Shown: positions 51,088-60,274, numbered from the stretch's first letter. The stretch is 64,000 bases of DNA from CBDCVN01 sp965223585 (GCA_965223585.1 CBDCWW010000024.1:496001-560000); one strand, 5' to 3'. Made by a program: numbers and translations. Notes: generated from the sequence alone by a model not told the origin.

Positions 51088-53889
51088 TTAGGGGCCTGCT
51101 GGGTACTGTGGGCAAGTTTTTTCGTAACGTCGTTTGCCCAAGTACTTTTGCCACTCGGCTTGGGTAAAGTTACGACCAGCAATTCGACAAAGTCTTTCTA
51201 TCCAAGATTCTTCATCTACATCCCAAATAAGTATCATGTGATCCCAGCGATCATTGGGGTCATCTCCACCACTAGAAACTACTTTTTTACCATCAGGAGA
51301 GAAGGCTATGCTAGAAACAGAAGCATTATGATCTTGCCAAGTCTCACCAATAGTTTTACCAGTTTCTACGTCCCACAGGCGCACGGTATTGTCTCCGCTA
51401 CCAGAAGCAACCTTAGAGCCATCAGGAGAGAAGGCTACGCTATAAACAAAATCATTATGGCCTTGCCAAGCCTCACCAATAATTTGACTACTTTCTACGT
51501 CCCACAAGCGTATGATCCTATCCCAACTACCAGAGACAACCTTAGAACCATCAGGAGAGAAGGCTACACTCTCAACATAAGCATTATGATTTTGCCAAGG
51601 CTCACCAATAGTTTTACCCGTTTCTACATCCCATAGGCGTATGGTTTTGTCTCCGCTACCAGAAACCACCTTAGAACCATCAGGAGAGAAGGCTACACTC
51701 TCAACAGAAGAACTATGGTCTTGCCAAGGCTCACCAATAGTTTTACCCGTCTCTACATCCCATAGGCGTATGGTTTTGTCTCCGCTACTAGAAACCACCT
51801 TAGAGCCATCAGGAGAGAAGGCTACGCTAGAAACAGAATTACTATGACCTTTCCAAGGCTTACCAATAACTTGACCAGTTTCTACGTCCCACAAGCGTAC
51901 GGTATTGTCCCAACTACCAGAAACCACCTTAGAGCCATCAAGAGAGAAGGCTACGCTCCTAACAGAATCACTATGACCTAGCCAAGGTTCACCAATATTT
52001 TGACCAGTTACTGCGTCCCACAGGCGCACTGTATTGTCTCTACTACCAGAAACAACCATAGAACTGTCAGGAGAGAAGGCTACGCTCTCAACGTAACCAC
52101 TATGACCTAACCAAGCCTCACCAATAGTTTGACCAGTTTCTACGTTCCACAGGAACACGGCATTGTCCCAACTACCAGAAGCAACCTTAGAGCCATCAGG
52201 AGAAAAAGTTACACTATAAACCTCAGCACTATGACCTTGCCAAGGCTCACCAATGGCTTGACCAGTTTCTACGTCCCACAAGCGTACAGTATTGTCCCAA
52301 CTGCCAGAAGCAGCCTTAGAGCTGTTAGGAGAGAAAGCTACACTCTCAACATAAGCACTATGACCTAACCAAGGCTCACCAATGGCTTGACCAGTTTCTA
52401 CGTCCCACAAGCGCACAGTATTGTCCCCACTACCAGAAATAACCTTAGAACCATCAGGAGAAAAGGCTACGCTATAAACAGGATCAATATGGCCTAACCA
52501 AGGCTCACCAATAGCTTGACCAGTTTCTACTTCCCACAAGCGCACGGTATTGTCCCAACTGCCAGAAACAACTTTAGAGCCATCAGGAGAGAAGGCTGCA
52601 CTAGAAACATAATTAACATGACCTAGCCAAGCCTTACCAATAGTTTGACCAGTCTCTACGTCCCACAAGCGCACGGTATTGTCCCAACTGCCAGAAACAA
52701 CTTTAGAGCCATCAGGAGAGAAAGCTACGCTCTCAATATAAGCATTATGACCTTGCCAAGCTCTACCAATAGCTTGACCAGTTTCTACATCCCACAGGTG
52801 TAGGGTTTTGTCCCAACTACCAGAAACCACCTTTGTGCTGTCAGGAGAGAAGGCTACACTAGAAACATAAGCACTATGATCTTGCCAAGGCTCGCCAATA
52901 GTTTGACCAGTCTCTGCATCCCACAAGCGTATGGTATTGTCCCTGCTACCAGAAACCACCTTAGAGCCGTCAGGAGAGAAGGCTACACTCTCAACATAAG
53001 CATTATGGCCTTGCAGAGTTGAACTAAGGTGAGGTAGACTTTGAAGTGTGCGTAGCGCACTGCTAGCGCTTTCAGAACCCTCTTTAATTTTAGTACCTTG
53101 TACAGCTAGTAAAGCTGCAAGATCGACAAAGCCATCAGCAGGGTTAGGGTTTTTAGCAGCCAGAATAGCTTGTGCACCCAACTGACGAGCTAGAGCTACG
53201 TTAGCTTGCCTTGTAGCATTAATCGCAAGAATAACAACGATAACTGAGGCTAGTAGGAACAACATAGCTAAACCACCCAAAAGGTATAACCTTTGTCTCA
53301 AATGTCTAATATGTTGTCCATAGAGCTTATCTTTATCTTGACCAGTGATGGCACTAACTATACTTGCTAGATGGCTTTGCCATTGTTGGCGCTCTTGTTT
53401 TCTATAGGACTTTTCTCGGTATCGACTTAGATCAATAACTAAAGGTTCTCTACCACCCTCAGTTAGCAATTCCACAGTTTCTTTCGAAACAGCAATATTT
53501 TCAGCATCTTGAGAATAGTTTTCACTTGTCCAAGGAGTTTTACCAGATGTTACTATCACGCCTATGTTATCAAGAGAATTGTTTTGCAAGAACTCGTCAA
53601 CTTCCTTAGCAACCCATTCCGAACGTGCAGAACTTGGAGAAGCCAAGATAAGTAAAAATAAAGAGGCTTTAAGTCTAGACTGTAACTCTCCCCATAAATC
53701 ACTTGTCATGGGTATGTTTGCATCATCCAAATAGACTCTCATTGCCCTTGCTTTAAAAAAAGGCGTTCCAAAAGACTGAAGTCCCCTATGAATAACCTTG
53801 CTGAATTCAGCATCTTCAGAATGACTATATGAAATAAATGCGTCGTACTTAAATTTTTCAGTAGCTAGATTTTCCTTTTGTGATCCCAT
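51088..53889 (-). CDS. TIR domain - transmembrane - 14-blade WD40 protein
   Basis: A 933-residue protein. Residues of about 14-150 are a bacterial TIR domain (YDAFISYSHSED ... FLLILASPSSARSEWVAKEV), the fold that can cleave NAD. A membrane helix lies at about 207-228, followed by an Ala-rich linker (ALARQLGAQAILAAK). From about 293 there are 14 WD40 repeats of 43 residues (GH..V.SVAFSPDGSKVVSGS.DNTVRLWDVETGQ), enough for two seven-bladed propellers. The repeats are nearly identical in DNA, indicating recent expansion or gene conversion. TATAAAAT stands 8-10 bases before the ATG. The gene is divergent from a MalT-type regulator 63 bp away. Function unknown; a signalling or defence sensor is plausible. 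Confidence 0.88.
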   Translation of the reverse strand: MGSQKENLATEKFKYDAFISYSHSEDAEFSKVIHRGLQSFGTPFFKARAMRVYLDDANIPMTSDLWGELQSRLKASLFLLILASPSSARSEWVAKEVDEFLQNNSLDNIGVIVTSGKTPWTSENYSQDAENIAVSKETVELLTEGGREPLVIDLSRYREKSYRKQERQQWQSHLASIVSAITGQDKDKLYGQHIRHLRQRLYLLGGLAMLFLLASVIVVILAINATRQANVALARQLGAQAILAAKNPNPADGFVDLAALLAVQGTKIKEGSESASSALRTLQSLPHLSSTLQGHNAYVESVAFSPDGSKVVSGSRDNTIRLWDAETGQTIGEPWQDHSAYVSSVAFSPDSTKVVSGSWDKTLHLWDVETGQAIGRAWQGHNAYIESVAFSPDGSKVVSGSWDNTVRLWDVETGQTIGKAWLGHVNYVSSAAFSPDGSKVVSGSWDNTVRLWEVETGQAIGEPWLGHIDPVYSVAFSPDGSKVISGSGDNTVRLWDVETGQAIGEPWLGHSAYVESVAFSPNSSKAASGSWDNTVRLWDVETGQAIGEPWQGHSAEVYSVTFSPDGSKVASGSWDNAVFLWNVETGQTIGEAWLGHSGYVESVAFSPDSSMVVSGSRDNTVRLWDAVTGQNIGEPWLGHSDSVRSVAFSLDGSKVVSGSWDNTVRLWDVETGQVIGKPWKGHSNSVSSVAFSPDGSKVVSSSGDKTIRLWDVETGKTIGEPWQDHSSSVESVAFSPDGSKVVSGSGDKTIRLWDVETGKTIGEPWQNHNAYVESVAFSPDGSKVVSGSWDRIIRLWDVESSQIIGEAWQGHNDFVYSVAFSPDGSKVASGSGDNTVRLWDVETGKTIGETWQDHNASVSSIAFSPDGKKVVSSGGDDPNDRWDHMILIWDVDEESWIERLCRIAGRNFTQAEWQKYLGKRRYEKTCPQYPAGP

Positions 53890-53952
53890 AACTTTATATT
53901 TTATACGGTTTACAAGGAAAGTGCGTAATAAGGTTTAGAATATAGCCTTGTA

Positions 53953-56559
53953 ATGAGCAGCTCTCTTCTTCAAACCAAGCTAATTGCTCCACAAACCACA
54001 AGCCCTCGAGTCCCCCGACCAAAACTCGAGGCACAATTAACAAAAGTGCTAAATCCTAACTACAACCTAGCCCTAATTTGTGCGCCTGCAGGATTTGGCA
54101 AAACTACCTTAGTAAGCCACTGGCTGCTAACACAAAAACACTCCTCAGCTTGGCTTTCACTAGATGAAGGAGACAACGAGCCAATACGCTTCTGGTCATA
54201 CACCTTAGCTGCACTTAATAAGCTACAGAAAAACATTGCTACAGAGGCTCAGGAAGTATTAAAAGTTTCTCAAGAATACAAAGCAACACTCACTATTTTA
54301 CTGAACAGCTTAGCAAATTTAGAATCACCTACCATACTGGTACTTGATGACTATCATCTTATTAGTAATGAACAATTGCACGAGGGGGTTAGTTTTTTGC
54401 TCGAGTACCTACCAAGACAACTCAAGCTCATTTTCACTAGCCGCAGTGAACCACCTTTGCCTCTAGGGCGTTTGAGGGTACGGCAGCAGTTGCTCGAGCT
54501 AGGTATGCCAGAACTAAGTTTTACAATTAGTGAAGCAACAGATTTCTTAAATAATTTGATGAATTTAGATATTTCTACTAAAGATATTGAAGCTCTAGCA
54601 AAACGAACTGAAGGTTGGATCGCCAGTTTACAACTAGCTGCACTCTCCATGCAGCGTGAAGACAATCCACAAGATTTTATTGAAGCCTTTACTGGTAGCA
54701 ATAAATATGTCTTGGATTACCTTGCTCAAGAAGTTCTGGATAGACAAGATGCGGGTATGCAAGAATTTCTTTTGCATACCTCGGTGTTAAAGCGTCTAAG
54801 TGGACCACTTTGTGAATCTGTTACTGGCTTTGATAATGCAGGTGAGCTGCTATTGCAGGCCAGTCAAGCCAATCTTTTTCTAATTCCTTTAGATAATTCA
54901 CGCAAGTGGTTTCGCTACCATCATCTCTTTGCCGAGTTTTTGCAACAGCGTTTGCGTGAATCTAGGCCAGAGCTTTTTCCTGAACTTAATAGCCGAGCTA
55001 GTGTTTGGTTTGAAGCCCAAGGCTTAATAGATGATGCTGTACAGCATGTTCTAGCAGGTAGCGATATGGAACGTGCAGTAGAACTGCTAGAAACACACAG
55101 TAAAAATATGCTCTGGAAACGTGACGAGCACGCAACTTTAAAGTATTGGCTTGATTCTTTACCACAAGAAGTTATACGAGCTAGCCCTAGGCTTTGCTTG
55201 GACTATGCTTGGCTTTACTTCGTAGGACCAACTGCCGAAAGTTGGCTTGAAGACGCTGAGAGGCTACTGGCTGATCTTGAAGACACTAAAACTATATTAA
55301 TGCGTGGTGAAGTCGCTATCCTGCACTCTGAAAAAGCTGTTGATCAAGGGAACATCTCATCAGCCCTCAACCTTTTGGATCAAGCCTTGCAACTACTACC
55401 AAGCAATGAAACTTATATGCGTGGCCTTGCTCTACAATCTAAGGGGTATGCACTTGTTGCAAAGGGAACTATGGCTGAGGCTGAAAAAGTCTTAAATGAA
55501 GCTAATGAGTTGTGTAGTGCTGCTGGAAATGTTGTGGGGGAAATAGCAGCCCTCACAGATCTAGCTGAAGTTTATAAGTTGCAAGGTTATTTGGATAAAG
55601 CTGAAAGGACACTGCGAAAAACCCTAGAAGTTGCAAATCAAAATCGTGCTCAATCCCTTTATATCTCTTGTGTAACTTTTGTTGGGCTTGCTAATACCCT
55701 TTATGAACAAAATCACTTAAATGAAGCACTAAAGTATGCTCAAGAAGGGCTCAAATTTGCACAGAAAGCTAGTTATAGTAAAGTTGAGGTTCATGCATGC
55801 TTTGTACTAGCAAAAATTTTTCAAGCCTTGGGCAACACTGAAGAGTTAAATCAGCAAATTAAGTTCATCACTAGCAACATACAAAATGATTGGAGGGGCA
55901 AAAGAGTTGAAGCACAGTGTATGCATCTTAGGCTTGTGCAAGGGCACATAGCAGCAGCTAGCCAATGGGCAAACGAGCTTCTTGGCAGTAATCACCATGA
56001 GCAGGTTTTGTTAGCAGTAGCACGTATTCGCTTAGCTGAGGGTAACACTGAAGCAAGCCTTGCGCAACTTAAACAACTTTTATTAGATGCAGAACAGGGT
56101 GGTCGTAAAGGGCGCATGGTTGAGATTTATGCTTTACAAGCACTAGCCCTTACCAAACAAGGTGACGATGAACAAGCGCTTAAAACGTTGCAGAATGCCC
56201 TGACCCTAGTTGAAAATGAAAAATATGTTCGTACATTTGTAAATGAAGGTGATTCCATGTACACACTATTACAAAAAGCCTTAGCGCACGGCATAACACC
56301 AACTTACACTAGTACTTTACTAAAAGCTTTTGCCAACTCTAATATCACTGAGCAATCTTCTTTAAATTCCCTGCTCACACAGCGTGAATTAGAGATACTC
56401 ACACTTATTGCTAACGGCTTCTCTAATAAAGATATCGCCAAGAAACTAATTCGTTCGCTAGGCACTATTAAGGTACATACTAGCAATATTTATAGCAAGC
56501 TTGGCACAAAAAATCGCACTGAGGCAGTTGCTCGAGCTAGAGAGTTGGGCCTACTATAA
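53953..56559 (+). CDS. MalT-type LuxR-family transcriptional regulator (STAND ATPase)
   Basis: An 868-residue regulator. The N-terminal NTPase has Walker A APAGFGKTT (44-52) and Walker B ILVLDDYHLI (about 130-139), followed by TSRSEPPLPLGRLR. A TPR-like helical sensor region covers about 430-790. The C-terminal HTH (LTQRELEILTLIANGFSNKD and GTIKVHTSNIYSKLGTKNRT) is of the LuxR/NarL type. MalT-like proteins switch on target promoters upon binding an inducer sugar or peptide. The likely targets include the divergent TIR-WD40 gene; this is inference from the 63-bp shared promoter region. Confidence 0.93.
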   Translation: MSSSLLQTKLIAPQTTSPRVPRPKLEAQLTKVLNPNYNLALICAPAGFGKTTLVSHWLLTQKHSSAWLSLDEGDNEPIRFWSYTLAALNKLQKNIATEAQEVLKVSQEYKATLTILLNSLANLESPTILVLDDYHLISNEQLHEGVSFLLEYLPRQLKLIFTSRSEPPLPLGRLRVRQQLLELGMPELSFTISEATDFLNNLMNLDISTKDIEALAKRTEGWIASLQLAALSMQREDNPQDFIEAFTGSNKYVLDYLAQEVLDRQDAGMQEFLLHTSVLKRLSGPLCESVTGFDNAGELLLQASQANLFLIPLDNSRKWFRYHHLFAEFLQQRLRESRPELFPELNSRASVWFEAQGLIDDAVQHVLAGSDMERAVELLETHSKNMLWKRDEHATLKYWLDSLPQEVIRASPRLCLDYAWLYFVGPTAESWLEDAERLLADLEDTKTILMRGEVAILHSEKAVDQGNISSALNLLDQALQLLPSNETYMRGLALQSKGYALVAKGTMAEAEKVLNEANELCSAAGNVVGEIAALTDLAEVYKLQGYLDKAERTLRKTLEVANQNRAQSLYISCVTFVGLANTLYEQNHLNEALKYAQEGLKFAQKASYSKVEVHACFVLAKIFQALGNTEELNQQIKFITSNIQNDWRGKRVEAQCMHLRLVQGHIAAASQWANELLGSNHHEQVLLAVARIRLAEGNTEASLAQLKQLLLDAEQGGRKGRMVEIYALQALALTKQGDDEQALKTLQNALTLVENEKYVRTFVNEGDSMYTLLQKALAHGITPTYTSTLLKAFANSNITEQSSLNSLLTQRELEILTLIANGFSNKDIAKKLIRSLGTIKVHTSNIYSKLGTKNRTEAVARARELGLL

Positions 56560-56795
56560 TGCATATCAATCCAATCGTTTTTCGCCACTCAGTATTGTTC
56601 TAGACTTGATTCCTTACAGTCCAAGGGCAAATTAGTGTGCTATGTTTCAAGGTTTTTGCCTCGAGCACCCACCCCCTATTGCTTTCGCATAACTTCAGGT
56701 ACATTTACTTGTGGTTATATTAAGTTTGTAATCTATTCAACAAGTCCCAACAAACCTTGCAATTTTACTACTTTTATTATTACTCTTATTAAGGT

Positions 56796-57203
56796 ATGAG
56801 TACTTTATTAAAAAAGGAATACTTAACAAAGGTAGATGAAATTGATAAGGAGCACCAAAGGATAGTGACTTCTATCAGCAACTTAGGGAAATTAGTTGGT
56901 CAGGACAAGACAGATGTTAGAAAAGCTAAAAGGGCTGTTGTAACTTTAGGTAGCTATGTAAGGGTTCACACCTCTTACGAAGAGGAATGGATGTCTAGAA
57001 ATGTGGAGCAATTTAATGGACAGGGAAGGGATGTGAATAACAAGTTTCTTACCCTCTACCAAGAATTAAGAGATAGGGCTGACGAGAAAGGTAATTATGT
57101 AGAGCCATTGGAAATATTGTATGAATCTGCAAAAGCTTGGTTTACTGAGCACATGAATTCAACTTACGATATTATTTGTGAGGCAGTAAAGAACAAAGCT
57201 TAA
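56796..57203 (+). CDS. Hemerythrin-like protein with degenerate iron site
   Basis: A 135-residue four-helix bundle protein of the bacteriohemerythrin type. Of the usual ligands, His20 (KEHQR), His58 and Glu62 (VHTSYEEEWM) and His119 (FTEHM) are present. The HxxxH pair is replaced by Gly77 and Asn81, and the final Asp by Tyr124. It is therefore unlikely to hold a normal di-iron oxygen site; a single metal or a metal-free role is possible. AAGG lies before the ATG. Confidence 0.78.
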   Translation: MSTLLKKEYLTKVDEIDKEHQRIVTSISNLGKLVGQDKTDVRKAKRAVVTLGSYVRVHTSYEEEWMSRNVEQFNGQGRDVNNKFLTLYQELRDRADEKGNYVEPLEILYESAKAWFTEHMNSTYDIICEAVKNKA

Positions 57204-57255
57204 AATCCTAAACCTTTAAATCAAATCTAAAAAAGTAATAAAATCCAGCTCAAGA

Positions 57256-57423
57256 ATGCCACAAGAACTATTTAAACGAGCCTATGAGCTTTATAAACGT
57301 GGCAATCCTGCTGAACCAAATGATGTTACTTATGATGAAGCTTTAGAATTATTGGCAAATGTTATTGATAAGGGGGATTATACAATTTTCCTTTGGATAG
57401 AAGCGAAAATTACACCATTATAG
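57256..57423 (+). CDS. Short ORF of unknown function overlapping tautomerase remnant
   Basis: A 55-residue frame starts MPQELFKRAYELYKRGNPAE and ends ...FLWIEAKITPL. It overlaps the tautomerase fragment by 31 bp in another frame. It may be a distinct small protein, or the relic of the fused 5' end left by a deletion. No family recognised; little support beyond codon-like composition. Confidence 0.35.
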   Translation: MPQELFKRAYELYKRGNPAEPNDVTYDEALELLANVIDKGDYTIFLWIEAKITPL

Positions 57424-57620
57424 AATTCTCAGTGTTTGAGGGAAGGTCACCTAAAGCTAAGAAAAGGCTGATAACTGCTTTATTTACTCTTATACCTGAA
57501 CGGGTTGGTATAACTCCTCAAGATTTAGAAGTCACTATTTTTGAAGTGCCACAAGCTAATTGGGGCATCCGTGGTTTACCGGGAGATGAACTTTCACTCA
57601 ATTACAGGGTTAAGGTGTGA
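57393..57620 (+). pseudogene. Tautomerase_2-type protein, N-terminally truncated
   Basis: From the TTG at 57393 the frame reads LDRSENYTIIEFSVFEGRSPKAKKRLI ... FEVPQANWGIRGLPGDELSLNYRVKV, which is the C-terminal half of the tautomerase (Tautomerase_2) family; intact relatives are about 130 residues and begin MPQVKI. FPLDRS is still readable before it, but stop codons lie 20 bp or so further upstream. No proper start codon or N-terminal Pro is present. It probably lost its 5' half through a deletion, though a short TTG-started product is possible. Its end overlaps the MFS gene by four bases. Confidence 0.78.
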
Positions 57621-58822
57621 GCTCCAAAAAACTACCACAAGGAACGCTAACACACTCTAAAGGTAGTGCTGTAGGTGCTAGTGTAATTTTACTGCTGATT
57701 GTATCTCACAGTGTTAATGATGCCTATGTCAACTTTCTCTCGCCTTTGCTACCACTGATCCAAGAACGTTTTGTCTTAGGTGAAACCTTCTTGGCTGTGC
57801 TTGTAGCAACTATTTCACTTTCTGCAAATGTTTTACAGCCGCTTTTTGGTGCCTTGTCTGATAAACTAGGTAAGCGTATAGTAGTTTCAGGCGGGTTGTT
57901 TATGTGTTCTGCATTAATGCCACTTATCGGAATAGTGCCTAGTGCATTATTATTGATTGCTTTACTAGCTATAAGTGGACTTGGTTCAGCAGCTTTTCAT
58001 CCTTCAGCAAGCAGCATTATGCGTGATGCAACGCATAGACGTAAAAACAAGGCTTTGGCTTTTGGGCTCTTTACTGCAACAGGTCCTCTAGGACAAGCAC
58101 TAGGCCCAATAGTAGTTCTTTTCATAGTAGCAAATCATGGTTTAGATGCTACTCCTTGGTTGATGCTGCCGGGGTTTGGCTTAGCCTTTTTGCTTTATTT
58201 ACTTATCCCTGCTCAGGCTCGATCAATAGATCAAACCCCTCATAAGTTCTTCGACTTTGCTTTACTAAAAGGCCCTGTGGGTGCCCTAGCTTTTTCAGGC
58301 ATCTTACGAAGCCTTTCATATGTCACTTTTGTCAATGGGATGCCTCTATGGTTAGTTGCTCAAGGCTTAGAACGAGACTCTCCTGTAATTGGTTGGACAC
58401 TAGCTACTTATAGTTCTGCTGCAGCTTTGGGAGTTTTGTTGGGGGGATGGCTCGAGCCCCGCTTGGGCCGTCGAAACATTATTGTTATCAGTATGCTGTG
58501 CGCAATTATACCTTCTTTTCTTACCCTTATGTTACCTATAAATCACCCTTCTTTCTTTATTGCTATTGCATTGGCCAGTATGCTGGCCAATGCTCCTGTA
58601 CCCCTTTTAGTAGTTTCGGCTCAAGAGTTAGTACCTCCCCACGCTATAGGCACAGCTTCAGGCTTACTTATGGGTTTTACTTGGGGTATGGCAGGCGTAT
58701 TTTACATTGGCCTTGGACGTTTACAAGAAATCTGGGGGCTAACACCTGCCATTGGCCTTAGTTATGTTTTTTTGCTACCAGCAGCAATCTTAGCATTTTA
58801 TGTACTTAGAAAACATAAGTAA
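57617..58822 (+). CDS. MFS exporter of the fosmidomycin-resistance (Fsr) type
   Basis: A 401-residue 12-helix MFS transporter starting with GTG in a GTGA overlap with the preceding stop. The first helix region VSHSVNDAYVNFLSPLLPLI and the loop between helices 2 and 3 (PLFGALSDKLGKRIVVSGG) follow the Fsr-like branch. LGGWLEPRLGRRNIIVIS marks the equivalent loop of the second half. It should export drugs or sugar phosphates. It is coupled to the tautomerase remnant, so it may have lost its own transcript signals. Confidence 0.9.
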   Translation: MSSKKLPQGTLTHSKGSAVGASVILLLIVSHSVNDAYVNFLSPLLPLIQERFVLGETFLAVLVATISLSANVLQPLFGALSDKLGKRIVVSGGLFMCSALMPLIGIVPSALLLIALLAISGLGSAAFHPSASSIMRDATHRRKNKALAFGLFTATGPLGQALGPIVVLFIVANHGLDATPWLMLPGFGLAFLLYLLIPAQARSIDQTPHKFFDFALLKGPVGALAFSGILRSLSYVTFVNGMPLWLVAQGLERDSPVIGWTLATYSSAAALGVLLGGWLEPRLGRRNIIVISMLCAIIPSFLTLMLPINHPSFFIAIALASMLANAPVPLLVVSAQELVPPHAIGTASGLLMGFTWGMAGVFYIGLGRLQEIWGLTPAIGLSYVFLLPAAILAFYVLRKHK

Positions 58823-58918
58823 ATTGATGTGCAAAAGGAGCATTATTAGCACGAATTAAAACTGATAATTTGAAAAACCCAAAATTTAGTGTTTTGAAAA
58901 GGAAAACAGTGACTAGTT

Positions 58919-59356
58919 TCAAGGCAACACTTTCAACTTCATAATTAGAGATACATTTTTTAGCCTTTTATCTGTTGTGACCATTGTAGATGCTTTACTT
59001 GCTAATGCAGAGCCTAAATGGATAGCATCTAGACTACGAATCATTACAGAAGGATGTTGATTATAGATTTGCCTAACAACTTCTTCAGCTTTAATTAGTA
59101 CATCTTTTCCTTTAGGGATAGTTATGATTTTTCTGGTGCTCTCATCAGTAAGGAATTGTTTGAATAGCACATCTGCTGCACCATTTTTGATATCTCCTGA
59201 ACGTTCTTTACGATATAGAGCACATAGAATTTCTTCTTGGGTAATGCTAGAAGTGAGTAAAGGGCTATTACTCTTTATTAATAGGTTGAGAAAGTAAGCC
59301 GAATCCGTTTCTTTGACATAAATTTTTAATAGTGCTGAAGTATCCCAATAATTCAA
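58919..59356 (-). CDS. PIN-domain ribonuclease toxin (VapC type)
   Basis: A 145-residue PIN domain starting with TTG in a TTGA overlap with the antitoxin stop. The acidic residues are visible in YWDTSALLKIY (Asp5), TQEEILCALYR, IRSLDAIHLGSAL and VTTDKRLKN. An intact site suggests an active endoribonuclease when not bound by the antitoxin. Confidence 0.9.
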   Translation of the reverse strand: MNYWDTSALLKIYVKETDSAYFLNLLIKSNSPLLTSSITQEEILCALYRKERSGDIKNGAADVLFKQFLTDESTRKIITIPKGKDVLIKAEEVVRQIYNQHPSVMIRSLDAIHLGSALASKASTMVTTDKRLKNVSLIMKLKVLP

Positions 59357-59607
59357 AAGCGTTCCTGACGATCTTCAGTCAGAATATCTTCAACTGTAAG
59401 ATTCATTTGGCCTGTACTGTAGGTTTGCTGTAGGCGTTTAAGTTCTAAAACCCAAGACTCCATATCATTAACCTTATCTTGAGGCGTTACACCTACTAAC
59501 TTAGCTTTTACTTTTCCTCTAACTGTAATAAGTGTATCTTCACCCTGACTAGCAAGCTCAACTAGTTCAGAGAGTTTGGCTTTACTTTCTTTTAGGGTTT
59601 TGATCAT
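59353..59607 (-). CDS. Phd/YefM-type antitoxin
   Basis: An 84-residue protein: IKTLKESKAKLSELVELASQGEDTLITVRGKVKAKLV is the DNA-binding half of Phd/YefM antitoxins; the C-terminal 40 residues (LKRLQQTYSTGQMNLTVEDI) are the toxin-binding tail. It overlaps the toxin gene by four bases. A palindromic operator and a leaderless promoter lie upstream. Confidence 0.87.
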   Translation of the reverse strand: MIKTLKESKAKLSELVELASQGEDTLITVRGKVKAKLVGVTPQDKVNDMESWVLELKRLQQTYSTGQMNLTVEDILTEDRQERF

Positions 59608-59953
59608 GTGACCATTGTAGTCACTTTTTATTTATAAAGCAAGAAAACGCAGGATAAAAACTTTAGGCAAAATAATCCCCTTTCAAAATTGCTATGACTT
59701 TTCTGGTAAGCAGGTATGCAAAAGAAATAATGCAAACTAAAAGCTTTTCTACAGGCGACTAAATCTTGTTACTCTTCACAAAAACTTATGCTAAAATGCT
59801 TAAGTCTTCAAAGCAGATTTGATATACACTAAAATAACTTGATGTCTAGGTATAGCTCCTCTTTAACCCTATGTAATATACTAAAGCTATTGACTTATTT
59901 AGAGTATTGATAAACTCGAGAATAAATATGGTGTTTTATATTAAGGAGTTAAC
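59608..59953. other. Divergent intergenic region between toxin-antitoxin pair and nuoK
   Basis: This 346-bp AT-rich stretch has no gene. The left edge holds the antitoxin promoter. The right edge holds the nuoK ribosome-binding site AAGGAG (59941-59946) and, further upstream, TTGACT (about 59889) and TATT/TAAACT sequences that could form the nuo promoter. Confidence 0.6.
59614..59642 (-). promoter_or_regulatory. Leaderless promoter and operator of the Phd/PIN module
   Basis: On the minus strand TTGCTT (59642-59637), a 17-bp spacer and TACAAT (59619-59614) are followed by six bases and the ATG. GTGAC and GTCAC (59624-59620 and 59612-59608) flank the -10 as an inverted repeat, a likely Phd-type operator. 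Confidence 0.65.
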
Positions 59954-60274
59954 ATGGTTCCCACTGGGTATTATGTCGCACTCAGTGCAGTAATTTTTGT
60001 GATTGGTGCTGTTGGTGTCCTAACCCGCCGCAGCGCTATTTTAATTTTTCTATCTGTTGAACTTATGCTCAATGCTGCAAATTTAGCTCTAGTGTCTTAC
60101 GCTAGACAGTGGTCAAGTAGTGGTGCTGCTACTGCTTTAGCAGGTCAAGGGGCAGTTTTTATTATTCTAGCTATTGCTGCCGCCGAGGTCGCTATAGGAC
60201 TTGGCATCTTAGTGGCAATTTTTAGATATCGTGCTAGCTCAAATGTAGATGAACTTTCGCAGGTGCGCTTATGA
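59954..60274 (+). CDS. nuoK: NADH-quinone oxidoreductase subunit K
   Basis: A 106-residue three-helix subunit of the complex I membrane arm. It begins VPTGYYVALSAVIFVIGAVG and contains LIFLSVELMLNAANLALVSY with the conserved Glu in helix 2 and AAEVAIGLGILVAIFR with the Glu in helix 3, both used in proton transfer. AAGGAG precedes the ATG. It overlaps nuoL by four bases. It is the first gene of the run here, not preceded by nuoJ. Confidence 0.95.
   Translation: MVPTGYYVALSAVIFVIGAVGVLTRRSAILIFLSVELMLNAANLALVSYARQWSSSGAATALAGQGAVFIILAIAAAEVAIGLGILVAIFRYRASSNVDELSQVRL

Noticed and set aside
51067..52368. Plus-strand repetitive frames opposite the WD40 gene
   Set aside because: They are antisense reflections of the 129-bp WD40 repeat, with no start signals of their own.
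51290..53020. CRISPR or other non-coding tandem array
   Set aside because: The 129-bp period corresponds exactly to the 43-residue WD40 blade in one long frame.
53890..53952. CRISPR-associated or retron module near the TIR-WD40 gene
   Set aside because: There is no reverse transcriptase, no msr/msd-like hairpin and no cas gene; the 63-bp gap is only a divergent promoter region.
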